Source: Temnopleurus reevesii (lineage: Eukaryota > Echinodermata > Echinoidea > Temnopleuroida > Temnopleuridae). Taken from it: a stretch of DNA of 10,092 nt. Below, piece after piece: positions 1 through 7,964 of this stretch. A program made the position numbers and the translations under genes. The notes beneath the pieces are model-generated. The model did no database searches. It was not told where the DNA came from and worked only from the letters and a program-made list of their open reading frames with translations. Numbering within the stretch: the first letter of the stretch is position 1; each line of letters starts with the position of its first letter. The stretch lies in assembly GCA_036244855.1 (NCBI GenBank), contig BQKZ01008772.1, forward strand, positions 8,792 through 18,883. Reading direction: 5' to 3'.

Positions 1-112
1 CTTTAAGAAAGACTTTAGGATCGACTGGTATCAATCTTTTTACGCTGAATGCGCATAATGTTATCAATCGTTACACACTTAAAGTCATACTTATCTTGGT
101 GAAACATCGCTC
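1..112. mobile_element. Foldback MITE-like repeat, copy 1 (cut by window start)
   Basis: The stretch begins inside the element with CTTTAAGAAAGACTTTA and ends with TTGGTGAAACATCG. The same words (GATCGACTGGTATCAAT, AATGCGC, AAAGTC, CTTGGTGAAACA) occur in the copy at 4558-4729, which shows the whole element: about 170 bp with long imperfect inverted arms. No coding potential is seen, so it is probably a non-autonomous DNA transposon. The superfamily is not identified and no target duplication can be read because the left end is missing. Confidence 0.6.
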
Positions 113-116
113 AGGT

Positions 117-282
117 CGATGTTTCACCAAAATGTTCTTAAAGTTACATACGACTTTACGAGAGACTGGAGTATATTAATGAGCGCAATACGCATGAGCT
201 TCTTTATCATTCATTACCAGAACCGATACAAGTCATGCGTAAAGTCATTCTTAAAGTCTTTATCTTGGTGAAACACTGCACA
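117..282. mobile_element. Foldback MITE-like repeat, copy 2
   Basis: This copy starts CGATGTTTCACCAA and ends TTGGTGAAACACTGCAC, so its ends are inverted repeats of each other. Inside, the arms carry CTTAAAG and GACTTTACG on the left and GTAAAGTC and CTTAAAG on the right. It is the same family as 1-112 and 4558-4729. It lies only seven bases after copy 1, so the facing ends make an exact 14-bp inverted repeat (96-109 and 117-130). Confidence 0.65.
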
Positions 283-360
283 GATCTTATACAGAAACAC
301 TCATCAATGAATTGTCTTTCTTGAGTTATTTATATGAGTTACTTTGTTTTTGTTTAACAG

Positions 361-452
361 TGGCTGATTTAAAGGAGTCGATCGTCTTCATGGCAACTCA
401 TGCAGAGAAGTTGCTGGGTCTCTCAAGAACGTTACTCCATGGCAGTAAAAGA
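361..452 (+). CDS. Candidate internal coding exon of an unrecognised plus-strand gene
   Basis: A pyrimidine-rich stretch ending TTTGTTTAACAG (to 360) is followed by an open segment and a near-consensus donor, AGA|GTAAGT, at 453. In the frame that uses the first two bases to finish a split codon, it reads ADLKESIVFMATHAEKLLGL and then SRTLLHGSKR. This is a plausible amphipathic helix followed by a basic end. The exon closes in phase 0, which matches the phase-0 acceptor at 1428/1429, so the two can be joined without a frame break. I do not recognise the protein. Earlier exons would lie to the left of the window. The supporting evidence is splice signals, phase agreement and plausible amino-acid composition only. 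Confidence 0.45.
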
Positions 453-545
453 GTAAGTTGGGCAGTTTCATGGTCCGCAAGACTTTTTTACCATACCCAA
501 ACTCATTTCTTTGTCACACAGGATTTTTTTTCAATATATTCATGA

Positions 546-928
546 TACAGTGAAACCTCTTCATGACAGGGTCCTTGGAACCATGAAAATTACCTTGTTA
601 TATCATGTTCCTCACTACTGTAAAAGCTGAAATTTTCACAGTGGTTTTATTTCCGCTAATTTCGCGGCTTTGACCCGGCGAAAATTTCCACTCTGTATCA
701 GGCACATTCACATGATTACAAACACCGTCAAAAACGTGAAAATAATAACACGCCAATGTGTCAAACTGGTCTGAAATCTCGAAAATATCTGTACGCTAAA
801 ATATTGGCTTATACAGTATATGAGGATAAAAAAAACAAAGAACTATAAAGAGCTGGGACCAATAAAATCACCTTGTTATATCAGGTATCTCGCTATATCC
901 GACCTCTTTGTAACGAGGTTCCACTGTA
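546..928. mobile_element. Non-autonomous pogo/Tigger-like element, TA-flanked
   Basis: The ends are TA-CAGTGAAACCTC and GAGGTTCCACTG-TA, which are inverted repeats with one mismatch, bounded by TA dinucleotides. CAGTG-AACCTC termini and TA targets are typical of the pogo/Tigger branch of Tc1/mariner. There is no transposase inside. The element carries a direct subrepeat (about 580-617 and 858-897, sharing CCTTGTTATATCA). The first subrepeat is interrupted by the MITE at 616-818. Confidence 0.65.
616..818. mobile_element. TA-flanked MITE nested in the pogo-like element
   Basis: The ends are TA-CTGTAAAAGCTG and TTGGCTTATACAG-TA, giving inverted CTGTAWAAGC termini and a TA on each side. A diverged relative at 2349-2542 shares the ends and internal words such as AACGTGAAAATAA, GTCTGAAAT and GCTAAAATATTGGC. 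About 203 bp with no coding content. It sits at a TA in the first subrepeat of the host element (CTCAC|TA, against CTCGCTA in the second subrepeat), so it inserted later. Confidence 0.7.
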
Positions 929-1428
929 CTATATTTCATCTTGATAAGACTTAAAGGTAGATTTTTTGGGGGAAAAATTATTCACTATTACCAAAACTTT
1001 ACTTGACCTTTAAGATTGCAATATTGTATTCTACAAACAAAAATGGATTGACCTGATGACTAATATCAGTAAATGTCCGTGACCCAAATGAAATACCTTT
1101 CACCCAAAATAAATGTCCCTGCCACATAAAAACAAGGAATTAAATCAAAACTGTACCCAGGAAAACAATGTGTTAGGACCTTATATGATTCCAGCTACAT
1201 CTTTTGCCACTCTGCAGAAGACAAATGGCAGTGACCAAGTGCAAATTCACAAGCGCCCTCTTGTGTCTGCGACAGTGCAACTTTAACAAATATGATTTAA
1301 TGACTTTGTTGGATAATGCTAATTGTTTGTTTAACTTGTCCTATACTATATTCTTTTGCATTATTTTCTACTCTCTTATTTCTTTTTTAAATGTATTTTT
1401 ATTATTATTATTATTTATCTAATTTCAG

Positions 1429-1482
1429 AGACAAGCGTCAGAAGACAAGGATGACGACATTCCTGTCAAAAGGAGCAGATGA
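1429..1482 (+). CDS. Candidate terminal coding exon of the unrecognised plus-strand gene
   Basis: A T-rich tract ending ATCTAATTTCAG is followed by an open segment reading RQASEDKDDDIPVKRSR and then TGA. The acidic run followed by a basic KRSR end is typical of a hydrophilic C-terminus and resembles a simple nuclear localisation signal. This is a composition argument, not a family match. The exon opens in phase 0, matching the end of the exon at 361-452, so the joined C-terminus would read LLHGSKR then RQASEDK. No homologue is recognised. The alternative is that both segments are chance open stretches beside splice-like motifs. The agreement of acceptor, donor, phase and composition makes a real gene end somewhat more likely than not. 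Confidence 0.45.
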   Translation, partial: RQASEDKDDDIPVKRSR

Positions 1483-2348
1483 GCATTAATGGTACCCCTC
1501 TATGTTAAGAGATATACAGTTGAAAGTTGTTATACTGAGGTCCTCAAGACCAAAGTGAATACTGCATAAAGCTGAGCGAGAGTTTGAGTTTTACGGTGTG
1601 TATCATTCAAATTTGAATATTTACGCCACAAGAAGAAGAGAGAAAGAGATCACCGGGGATCAAACCTGCAGTGCATGAACCAACCCAAGTCAGTTTATGA
1701 CTATCTCGAACAGATGAATGGAAAGTAAATTGCCACCATTGCTTTATTCTCACTAAGTTTTTACCAATTGGTTTGTAAAAACTGTTCAAAAGGTTAGAAA
1801 AATATCAAACTTGTCCCAAAATTCCAAAATATTGGCTATTTATATGGTAATCGTTTTATGTCAGGATGAAAAGAAAACCATCCTGAATCCTTTCTTCATT
1901 TCTTTCTTATCCTCTTCTGCTTGATAAGGGGGTACCAAAAGAAATAGGTAACAATTAATGTTTTTGAATACAAAAATACATGAATATATAGAGGTATCCA
2001 TAGATAACAACCCTGATACTCGAGTGTAACTGAAAAAAGGATGGATTTTAGTAGGTCAGTATGTCACTGTTGTTTTATCAGGAACCTCATCATAGCAAGT
2101 TTCAACTGTATTTTTATCTGTTTCTTCACTTCATGCATGCATGTATTAATACCTACCCCATCTCTGTTTTCATTACACTTTCAGTTGAAAAGATATTTGA
2201 ATTTGTTTTATCTATTTCTTTTATGGCTAATTCCACTGCTTTGTAATATCTGTTATGCTTCCAGCAAGTGCATGTCATGATTAAATTCCTTGAAATTTGA
2301 TATGTGTGTCACAGATAATATTTTCCGTACATATTGAATTTCAATAAA
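1483..2348 (+). other. Probable 3' UTR and flank of the plus-strand gene; no other gene seen
   Basis: The stretch is AT-rich with no convincing coding segment. The first clear AATAAA on the plus strand after the proposed stop is at 2343-2348, directly against the left end of the MITE at 2349. The open stretches at 2041-2280 overlap in two frames and have low-complexity, membrane-like composition driven by T-rich sequence, so they are not called as genes. Confidence 0.25.
2343..2348 (+). terminator. Candidate polyadenylation signal AATAAA
   Basis: This is an exact AATAAA hexamer about 860 bases after the proposed TGA of the plus-strand gene. The MITE at 2349 begins directly after it. Use in vivo is unproven; a second AATAAA lies at 2896-2901. 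Confidence 0.2.
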
Positions 2349-2542
2349 TACTGTAAAAGCTGGAATTTTCACTTGGTTTAATTTTTGTGAATTTCGCAAA
2401 CATGAATTTGCCAACAATTTCACCAATTAGAATGCCCATAGACTTCTATACAATAATTTTTTAAAACGTGAAAATAACAACTTGCTAATGTCTTAAAACG
2501 TCTGAAATATGGTGAATTTGCTAAAATATTGGCATTTACAGA
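2349..2542. mobile_element. Second copy of the TA-flanked MITE family
   Basis: It starts TA-CTGTAAAAGCTGG and ends ATTGGCATTTACAG, and it aligns along its length with the copy at 616-818 with many substitutions and small indels. The right flank is AA rather than TA, so the target duplication has decayed or the last bases have changed. No coding potential. Confidence 0.65.
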
Positions 2543-2715
2543 ATTCATCAAGAGATTCACTTCAATACATTATCCAAAACTAAAAGATTGGAAAAACTAT
2601 TTTCAGGCCGAGTTATTAATTTCTATTGACATTGGTATCAAACGGATAGTTGAAAAAGTACACCACTCAAAAAATTTAGGGAATGCTTTTTAATTGTTCC
2701 TCGTTGCTTTTTCAG

Positions 2716-2915
2716 GATGTGTAGTGAAGCGAGAGACATTTTGCAACAACTGAAACCACTGATGTGTGAAAATGATTACAATGTGTTTTATAATATGCAA
2801 GATGGTTGCATTTGGGGATATTTGCAAAAATATAAAACCATGTACAAAATTGATATACACATTTAATGATGATAATACGTCTGTATTTATATGATAATAA
2901 AATTTTGTCTAAGCG
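2716..2915 (+). other. Candidate extra terminal exon (low confidence)
   Basis: A strong acceptor-like tract ending TTGCTTTTTCAG (to 2715) precedes an open stretch that begins with ATG at 2717 and runs 49 codons to TAA at 2864-2866. It starts MCSEARDILQQLKPLMCE. An AATAAA follows at 2896-2901. The order of acceptor, short ORF and poly(A) signal is that of a last exon. The frame after the acceptor is phase 2, so it does not continue the exon ending at 452 (phase 0), where it would stop after two residues. No family is recognised. It may be an unrelated chance ORF. Confidence 0.2.
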
Positions 2916-2920
2916 CTTTA

Positions 2921-4557
2921 TAAAGTTTTAAATTTGTAGGAGATGTTTGCATGATGAGCGCTCACACATTTGTCAGCGATTCCTAACTTTACTATGCGTA
3001 GTGTGACACTTGGGCAATCTTGATGGCACTGAACGGAATTTTGATTTACAAAGAGTTGACATGCATTTCAGAATATGCACGATGATGGGAATTAAAATGA
3101 ATCACCAAATAGCCGAATCAAATATTATCTTTCAAGAGAAATAAACTTCTCTCCTGTGTCATTCACATTTTCATTTCTATCATGCATAGTCCGGAAAAGT
3201 TGACTTCTCTGTTGAAAGACTCAGTACGCCCAAGACAAAAAGACGAACAGATCAAAAAAAGTTTGAAGCAAATCAGATAATAAATGAGACAGTTATGAAT
3301 ATTTCCAACTTATAATGCAACAGTTGTTTGTCATGCTAATTGGCAGTGATGGGTCATGTGATATTCGTATATCATGCACTTCTCTGCGAGCAGTGTTTTA
3401 TGTCTTGTTTTACAACCCCCCTTTTTTCAATGTCTAAGGGAAAAAAAGATTGTTTTCATCGATTTATATATGTGTACAGGTACATTTATTGATTCAACCT
3501 TTTGAAGATTTGAACAAAAATAAGCATTCATGGAGTAAAATGAATTCTTAAAAACAGTAAGTTATGATAAATTTACAATGATATACGTCCTGACATGTGA
3601 CCGAAAGTCGCACAGTAATTCATGAAAAACATTGTTTTAATAATTATCATTGAAAATTCATAACTTTCTTCTTGTCGGTTTTTCTTCTAACTTATTTTCA
3701 TCTGTTTGTTTGATTTTTCTGCTTTTAATCAAAGTAAGATTCTTGTTGGGCAGACCCATTCTTTAAACCTTTACTAAAGATATATTCTGGTATTTGTTAA
3801 AAAAATAAAATAAATGTTCACAGAATCGCACAAAATGTGAGAAGAATGTTCAGAACTATGAATAAATAATATGTGCCAAAGTGTTTTGCAAGAAAATGTA
3901 TAATGGCAGAGAAATGTGCAAATAAATGGTCAAAATTGGGCCATGTCGGGCCGACAGATTTTATACCAGTCCCACGCGCTGCTTCCTGTGTTTGCTGCAG
4001 TGGACAGAGCAAGTGGAGAATGACATAATTTCGCTTTTAACCGGTTTGAGGTTATCATATTAGTTTTCCCTTGTCTACACAAGTCACGTTGTGCTTTGTT
4101 TGTAACATAAGATTATTTTAATCATTCATTTTTCCAAATTGAAGTTCTTTGCAAGTACTCGATATTTGCTTTAACATTATCACCGCAGAGGACAAAACAG
4201 AAAGTAATTAAGCTGCAAGAAACATTCCATTGTGATATTTTATTTCCAAAAGACGATGCTACATAAATTCTAATCGATATTGCCATTATGTTTTAATCTC
4301 TATGTTCAGTAAAAAGCTCTTTGTACATGCAAGTAAACCACTGAACCAACATACCCTAATACAGGAGTACTAATAAAATTAATAATGTGTATAAATGGCC
4401 ATTATAAATTAATTATGCCTACTATACAATGTACAAGCTAGTAAATACTTTTTACGAGAATGATCATACATTTCCCTTTGTAGGCTAGTGATTACATTTT
4501 TCAAGTGTGACCACAGTGTTGTAGATCTTTGTATCAAAGCTTGTAAACATATTTCCT
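2921..4557. other. No gene seen; AT-rich intergenic DNA
   Basis: I read all frames and found only short open stretches with low-complexity composition, including one on the minus strand at 3818-4012 with no recognisable motif. No repeat with clear termini was found by eye. The block around 3940-4010 is locally richer in GC than its surroundings but has no assigned content. Confidence 0.4.
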
Positions 4558-4729
4558 GGGCGATGTTTTACCAAATCGTTCTTGAAGTTACGCATGACTT
4601 TAAGATCGACTGATATCAATTCTTGCACTGAATGCGCGTACTATTATGAATTATCACGCACAAGAAGGGATACCAGTCGATCTCAAAGTCGTTCTTAAAG
4701 TCTTTCTTATCTTGGTGAAACACCTCCCT
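4558..4729. mobile_element. Foldback MITE-like repeat, copy 3 (complete)
   Basis: The left arm starts GGGCGATGTTTTACCAA and continues with ATGACTTTAAGATCGACTG. The right arm reads CCAGTCGATCTCAAAGTC and ends CTTGGTGAAACACCTCCC. The reverse complement of the right arm aligns with the left arm over about 70 bases, leaving a short centre. It is the same family as 1-112 and 117-282. CCTGG-like bases flank both sides, but where the element ends and a target duplication begins is unclear. Confidence 0.7.
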
Positions 4730-5845
4730 GGTGGCATGATTAATCTCCAGCAATTCAATACTATATATTATTTGACATTTTGAGAAAATGAAGAGATAGA
4801 AAGAGAATGAATGAGACGGAAATATGAAACATAGTTTTCTGAATTCCACTTTTCAGGTCATGGAAAATTATGTGGTAATTTAGGAGTGGAATGATCTTCC
4901 ACTTTGCCTGAAAACTTTTTACATCAGTTGCTTCCTTCATGTTCAACCTAAAGACCTGTTTGTTTAATAGTGCCTTTTGACAGACATTGAATGAAAAATT
5001 TCAGTTTTCAATCATTTTTGTAAAGTAAAGTTTGACATCATGCCTGCCTAGTTGTTTAATGATTTATCAATACACTCCCTTTTGTGATACATAGCAAATA
5101 TATGAGGAGTAAACAAAGATTATTGGCCTATCTATTATGTTAGAGATGCAAATAGTAGATTAATTCATTATAGTAATACCTCTGTCAGTCAATACATGCA
5201 ATTAATGTAAATAAAAGTTTAATGAATCCATATTCTTTATACAGCAATTTACATTTCTTTTTATTTTGTCCAATTTTGTGTAAATATCACCAGTACAAAT
5301 TCTTAGTTTTTACACATAGATCTTTATACAAATACATTAAATGTAGCATCTACAATAAATTAATACAGTAATAAATGTTTTTCACATGATTATATCGGAA
5401 CTATCTTCATAATTGAATATATACACAACTATATCTGCCTGTTTTTGACAAATTTTCTTTGTCTTTATGAATAATATATCTGCAGAGTCAATTGAATATT
5501 TCAGGAAAAGGAAATTTAGATGCATACATTTTTGCAATATGCAGCCCATCAATATTAGCCAGGAAGAGGATAATTCTAACAAAACACTATTGAGCTGAAT
5601 ACCCTAGATGATTTTTTTTCTTGGTCAAAGAGAAAAATTTGTCAGAAGTACGAAAAGAATTCCTAATTCATGAAATTGCCCATGTATCACTGTGAATAAT
5701 TATTCGGACTATATTTACATAAGGATCTACATTTACAAGTATGGTCAGCCCATTATATGGCAATATTTCAGAATATTTACAAACATTCTCCTTAGAAAAA
5801 AAATATTTGGTCCCCATTTCATACACTTCAAAACATGTTTGGCAG
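4730..5845. other. No gene seen; AT-rich DNA between the convergent genes
   Basis: There are several open stretches of 60-80 codons on both strands (for example 4616-4946, 5382-5582). They overlap one another, are rich in codons produced by AT-biased sequence, and show no domain or splice context. A minus-strand AATAAA at 5260-5265 could serve the filamin gene if its 3' UTR is long. Confidence 0.4.
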
Positions 5846-5851
5846 TTTAAT
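5846..5851 (-). terminator. Candidate ATTAAA polyadenylation signal for the filamin gene
   Basis: The plus strand reads TTTAAT, giving ATTAAA on the minus strand about 310 bases after the TAA at 6160-6162. On the minus strand a GT-rich run follows (GAAGTGTATGAAATGGGG), as is usual downstream of cleavage sites. Alternatives are TATAAA at 5934-5939 and AATAAA at 5260-5265. Confidence 0.3.
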
Positions 5852-6159
5852 ACATGTCCTTGCAATACAATCAGAACAATCTGGATAGATACACATGAAT
5901 CACGGTATAGACAGGCAAAATATATCAATATTTTTTATATTAAAGAGGTCATAATCTGATCCTAGGTATTGATGATTTGTTTCTTAACCAACACAGATGT
6001 ATAATAATATGAATGATTATATAGTGCCGGTATCAGGCAGGCTCTGGCACTCCTGATGCTGAACAAGAAATATAACAATAATTCCCAAATTACAAGGTAT
6101 TTTTATGGTCCCAAGCTCCTCGTTAAGCAGAGTTTCCGCTGTAGGAAGAGGGCGCTTTT
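5852..6159 (-). other. Probable 3' UTR of the filamin gene
   Basis: This stretch follows the filamin stop codon on the minus strand and has no further coding content that connects to it. The open frames seen on both strands at 5668-5959 overlap each other and have no recognisable domain. The end depends on which poly(A) signal is used. Confidence 0.4.
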
Positions 6160-6410
6160 TTATATCTCCTCCGCCCAGCCATTTTCCCGTCCACTGTAGC
6201 GTGCTCTCGTCGAGTAGGTCGGGAACTTCTCCTGAACCTCTCTCAGCTGCTCTTCGCTGTCTACGATCTTCACGAGAAAGGGGCTGCCGGGGACGTGCTT
6301 GTCCGACCACTTCACGTGGATTGTGTAATCACCGACTTCTGTTGGGTTGTACAGGACATCGATTGTACGATCACGCGTGTCGCTTCTCTTCATCTCGACA
6401 CGGAATGCAC
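6160..6410 (-). CDS. Filamin-type protein, terminal coding exon (second half of last Ig-filamin repeat plus tail)
   Basis: The acceptor reads TTTTATTTCATCCACGTAG (to 6411). The first two bases complete a glycine codon split with the exon ending at 7088, giving HGPKG then AFRVEM. The exon encodes the C-terminal strands of an Ig-filamin repeat: DRTIDVLYNPTEVGDYTIHV followed by KWSDKHVPGSPFLVKIVDS. The family signature words are YxPTEVGDYTIHVKW and HVPGSPF. A tail of roughly 30 residues (EEQLREVQ to ending GWAEEI) leads to TAA at 6160-6162. Filamins are actin cross-linking scaffolds of the cytoskeleton built from a row of such repeats. The tail continues past the last repeat, unlike vertebrate filamins, which end at the repeat. 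That hints at an invertebrate or jitterbug-like branch, but orthology is not settled. Confidence 0.88.
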
Positions 6411-6719
6411 CTACGTGGATGAAATAAAAGCAGGAGGAAGAGGTGGGGAAGGACTTTGTTTATTTGTTGGTGCTCATAAATATCCCTAAACTCAAAGAAC
6501 ATTTATTTTTGTAAATAGTAGATTATAAGCATATTCATTGTTAATATGTTTGATGTGGCCTTTTTTAGGTGGAAGCTTATCTAAAACTGTAAAATTGCCT
6601 ATAGGTCTTCGGCCCTGCAGCTGATAAAGGAGCGCCATTTCGAGGTTGCTCTTTGCCATTCTTGTGAAATGCTAAATAGGCTACAGCAACTCCAATCTTT
6701 TAATGTCTTTTGGTATGAA

Positions 6720-6800
6720 ATATCTATTAGCCGGAAATTGAATCATGGACCCCCGGTTTTAAGAAGAGCGCTGTACTGCTTTAGCCAAAATGATTGTCCC
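6720..6800 (-). repeat. tRNA-like stretch, possible SINE head
   Basis: On the minus strand TGGCTAAAGCAGTACAGCGC resembles a tRNA D-arm and A box (compare TAGCTCAGTGGTAGAGCGC). About 20 bases later, GGTCCATGATTC stands where a B box would be, enclosed by CCGG and CCGG. The anticodon arm does not form properly and the B box departs from GGTTCGANNCC, so this is a relic or a SINE promoter region, not a working tRNA gene. Confidence 0.35.
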
Positions 6801-6868
6801 ATTATGATGTTCTTTGTCTAGCATTCATCTGAAACCTCCCTCTACGCTGATATCATTATGTCTATTAT

Positions 6869-7029
6869 GCCAAATATGTGGCCCATCTCCCGGGAGAAGA
6901 CTGGCACAAAAAGAATAATATCTCACCTTTTGGTCCATATACTCTACTTTTGAGTTGACCTGCTACAGCCCCCTTTGTCTCACAAACAAACCGTTCTCTA
7001 ATTTTGAACACCAGACCATGTTCCCAACC
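6869..7029 (-). pseudogene. Decayed partial copy of the 7088-7255 filamin exon
   Basis: This 161-base unit repeats 7030-7190 in tandem. It holds the 3' part of the exon, the donor GTGAGATATTA and about 50 bases of intron. In frame it still reads WEHGLVFKIRERFVCETKGA followed by VAGQLKSRVYGPKG, compared with LEHGVLSKFRGRFVCETKGA and GAGQLKIRVHGPKG in the intact exon. The first third of the exon and its acceptor are absent, so it should not be spliced in as a normal exon. The intact donor at 6926-6927 could still compete with the true donor at 7087. Confidence 0.75.
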
Positions 7030-7087
7030 AACTCGTAATTGGCCCACCTCCTGGGTGGAAACTGGCGCTTTAAAAGTAATATCTCAC

Positions 7088-7255
7088 CTTTTGGTCCATG
7101 AACTCTGATTTTGAGCTGGCCTGCTCCTGCCCCTTTCGTCTCGCAAACAAAGCGCCCTCTGAACTTGGACAGGACACCGTGTTCCAAGCCGAATCCATGG
7201 CAAACCACCTGACTAGCATCCGGAGCTCCAGCGACTCTCAACACAAATGGGCTCC
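7088..7255 (-). CDS. Filamin-type protein, exon with end of one Ig-filamin repeat and first half of the next
   Basis: The acceptor is CTGATTGATTTCAG (to 7256) and the donor is AAAG|GTGAGA. The exon is 168 bases and phase 1 at both ends. It opens by completing the split glycine of HIQ-GSPF, with GSPFVLRVAG closing one repeat. It then reads APDASQVVCHGFGLEHGVLS and KFRGRFVCETKGAGAGQLKI, ending RVHGPKG. The G-GLE-GV and TKGAGAG-L--RVHGPKG words are the standard opening strands of an Ig-filamin repeat. It joins in frame to the terminal exon (HGPKG then AFRVEM). A decayed tandem copy lies directly downstream. Confidence 0.9.
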
Positions 7256-7814
7256 CTGAAATCAATCAGAAACAAAGAATTGTAAGATTTATTTTTCAGT
7301 TTGATGAATAATGGGCATTAGAATGCTTCTGTAATACAAGGTTGTGAAGTGACAAGCTTTTGTAAGAAAAGAAATAAACCTGGAACCCTTAGCTTTGAAT
7401 GACCAAAACGCTCTAGCACCACCAACTGCAATAAATAGGAAGTGAAGATACATAATATAACATCAGTTACATATGTCTAGATGTAAGAGACAGATTTTCT
7501 AGTCAGTGGTATCCCCTTCAAATCCTTAAACATAAGTGATGAGATGATTAATTAAGCTTGAGCCATGGTTAAGTTTGTTACATGTCTGCCCTGTTCCCCA
7601 GGTGTGATAAGTAGGGAGAATGTGTTAACTAGATTACCTCTGAGAAAACTAAGACAACACATTCTTTTTTTTCTAAACACCGAATGTAATGATACCCTAA
7701 GATTTTCACGTCTAGATGTAAGACACAGATAGTATTGATGAGTGGCATCCCCTTTTGTGAACTTCACAGATGAGATGATTAAAAGAACATCTAAGCCCTG
7801 GTTCAGTTCCTTAC
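7256..7814 (-). other. Filamin intron with a broken exon copy
   Basis: This is a 559-base GT-AG intron from GTAAGG (below 7815) to TTTCAG (7256). The stretch 7476-7645 is a partial copy of the preceding exon and its donor-side intron. An 18-base inverted scrap of the same exon is at 7647-7664. The remaining 7257-7475 shows nothing identifiable. Confidence 0.75.
7476..7645 (-). pseudogene. Decayed partial copy of the 7815-7964 filamin exon
   Basis: It matches 7711-7912 in direct orientation, offset about 235 bases at its left end. In the exon part it reads NTFSLLITPGEQGRHV, compared with NTFSLLITPREQGRHV in the intact exon. A deletion of about 36 bases has removed the last 11-12 codons and the donor, so the copy runs from exon straight into intron-derived sequence (shared TCTAGATGTAAGA and GATGAGATGATTAA words). 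The original acceptor and first codons are also absent. Confidence 0.75.
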
Positions 7815-7964
7815 CTTGTATGTGGTCCGTGCCATACTTCACTTCAAGAACATGTCTGCCTTGTTCCCTCGGTGTAATGAGTAGGGAGAATGTGTTGTCT
7901 TGGTTATCGCCGATGTGAACCTCTGCCATCTGGCCAGGCCCCATGCAACGGGCTGTCAGATCAC
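7815..7964 (-). CDS. Filamin-type protein, internal exon (middle strands of penultimate repeat)
   Basis: The acceptor is TTTTCAG (to 7965) and the donor is ACAAG|GTAAGG. The exon is 150 bases and phase 1 at both ends. It completes the glycine split with the exon at 8448 (REAGTG then DLTARC). It then reads MGPGQMAEVHIGDNQDNTFS followed by LLITPREQGRHVLEVKYGTD and HIQ. The D-N-DNTFSLLITPREQGRHVLEVKYG word is the D-to-F strand region of an Ig-filamin repeat, and HIQG-SPF continues into the next exon. A broken duplicate sits in the following intron. Confidence 0.9.

Larger units (their letters stand above)
453..1428 (+). other. Candidate intron of the plus-strand gene, filled by nested transposons
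   Basis: If the exons at 361-452 and 1429-1482 belong together, this is a 976-base GT-AG intron. About 40 percent of it is the pogo/Tigger-like element at 546-928 with the MITE nested inside. The 3' end has a T-rich tract with an ATT microsatellite (about 1398-1416) before TTTCAG. An open stretch at 1204-1422 has low-complexity composition and looks accidental. Confidence 0.4.
6411..7087 (-). other. Last filamin intron, holding a tRNA-like relic and a decayed exon copy
   Basis: This is a GT-AG intron of 677 bases. It opens with GTGAGA just below 7088 and closes at the AG at 6411-6412. It contains the decayed exon duplicate (6869-7029) and a tRNA-like stretch (6720-6800). Positions 6420-6700 show no clear content. 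Confidence 0.75.

Noticed and set aside
312..545. Open frame of 77 codons starting at 312
   Set aside because: It shares the frame of the candidate exon but runs through its acceptor and donor; only 361-452 is supported, and the rest is intron-like.
1640..1700. Possible tRNA-like B box on the minus strand (GGTTTGATCCCC)
   Set aside because: No convincing A box lies at the right distance and no cloverleaf forms, so a SINE or tRNA call is not supported.
2041..2280. Two overlapping plus-strand frames with membrane-like composition
   Set aside because: The hydrophobic look comes from T-rich sequence; two frames are open at once and neither shows a family pattern.
3818..4012. Minus-strand open frame of 64 codons
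   Set aside because: No domain, no splice signals in the right phase, and a hydrophobic end driven by AT-rich sequence.
5668..5959. Overlapping open frames of 70-86 codons on both strands
   Set aside because: They mirror one another over the same bases, lack splice context, and have no recognisable motif; the stretch is better read as 3' UTR or flank.
6017..6489. Plus-strand and alternate minus-strand open frames over the filamin terminal exon
   Set aside because: They are other-frame shadows of the terminal filamin exon, whose frame alone gives recognisable Ig-filamin sequence.
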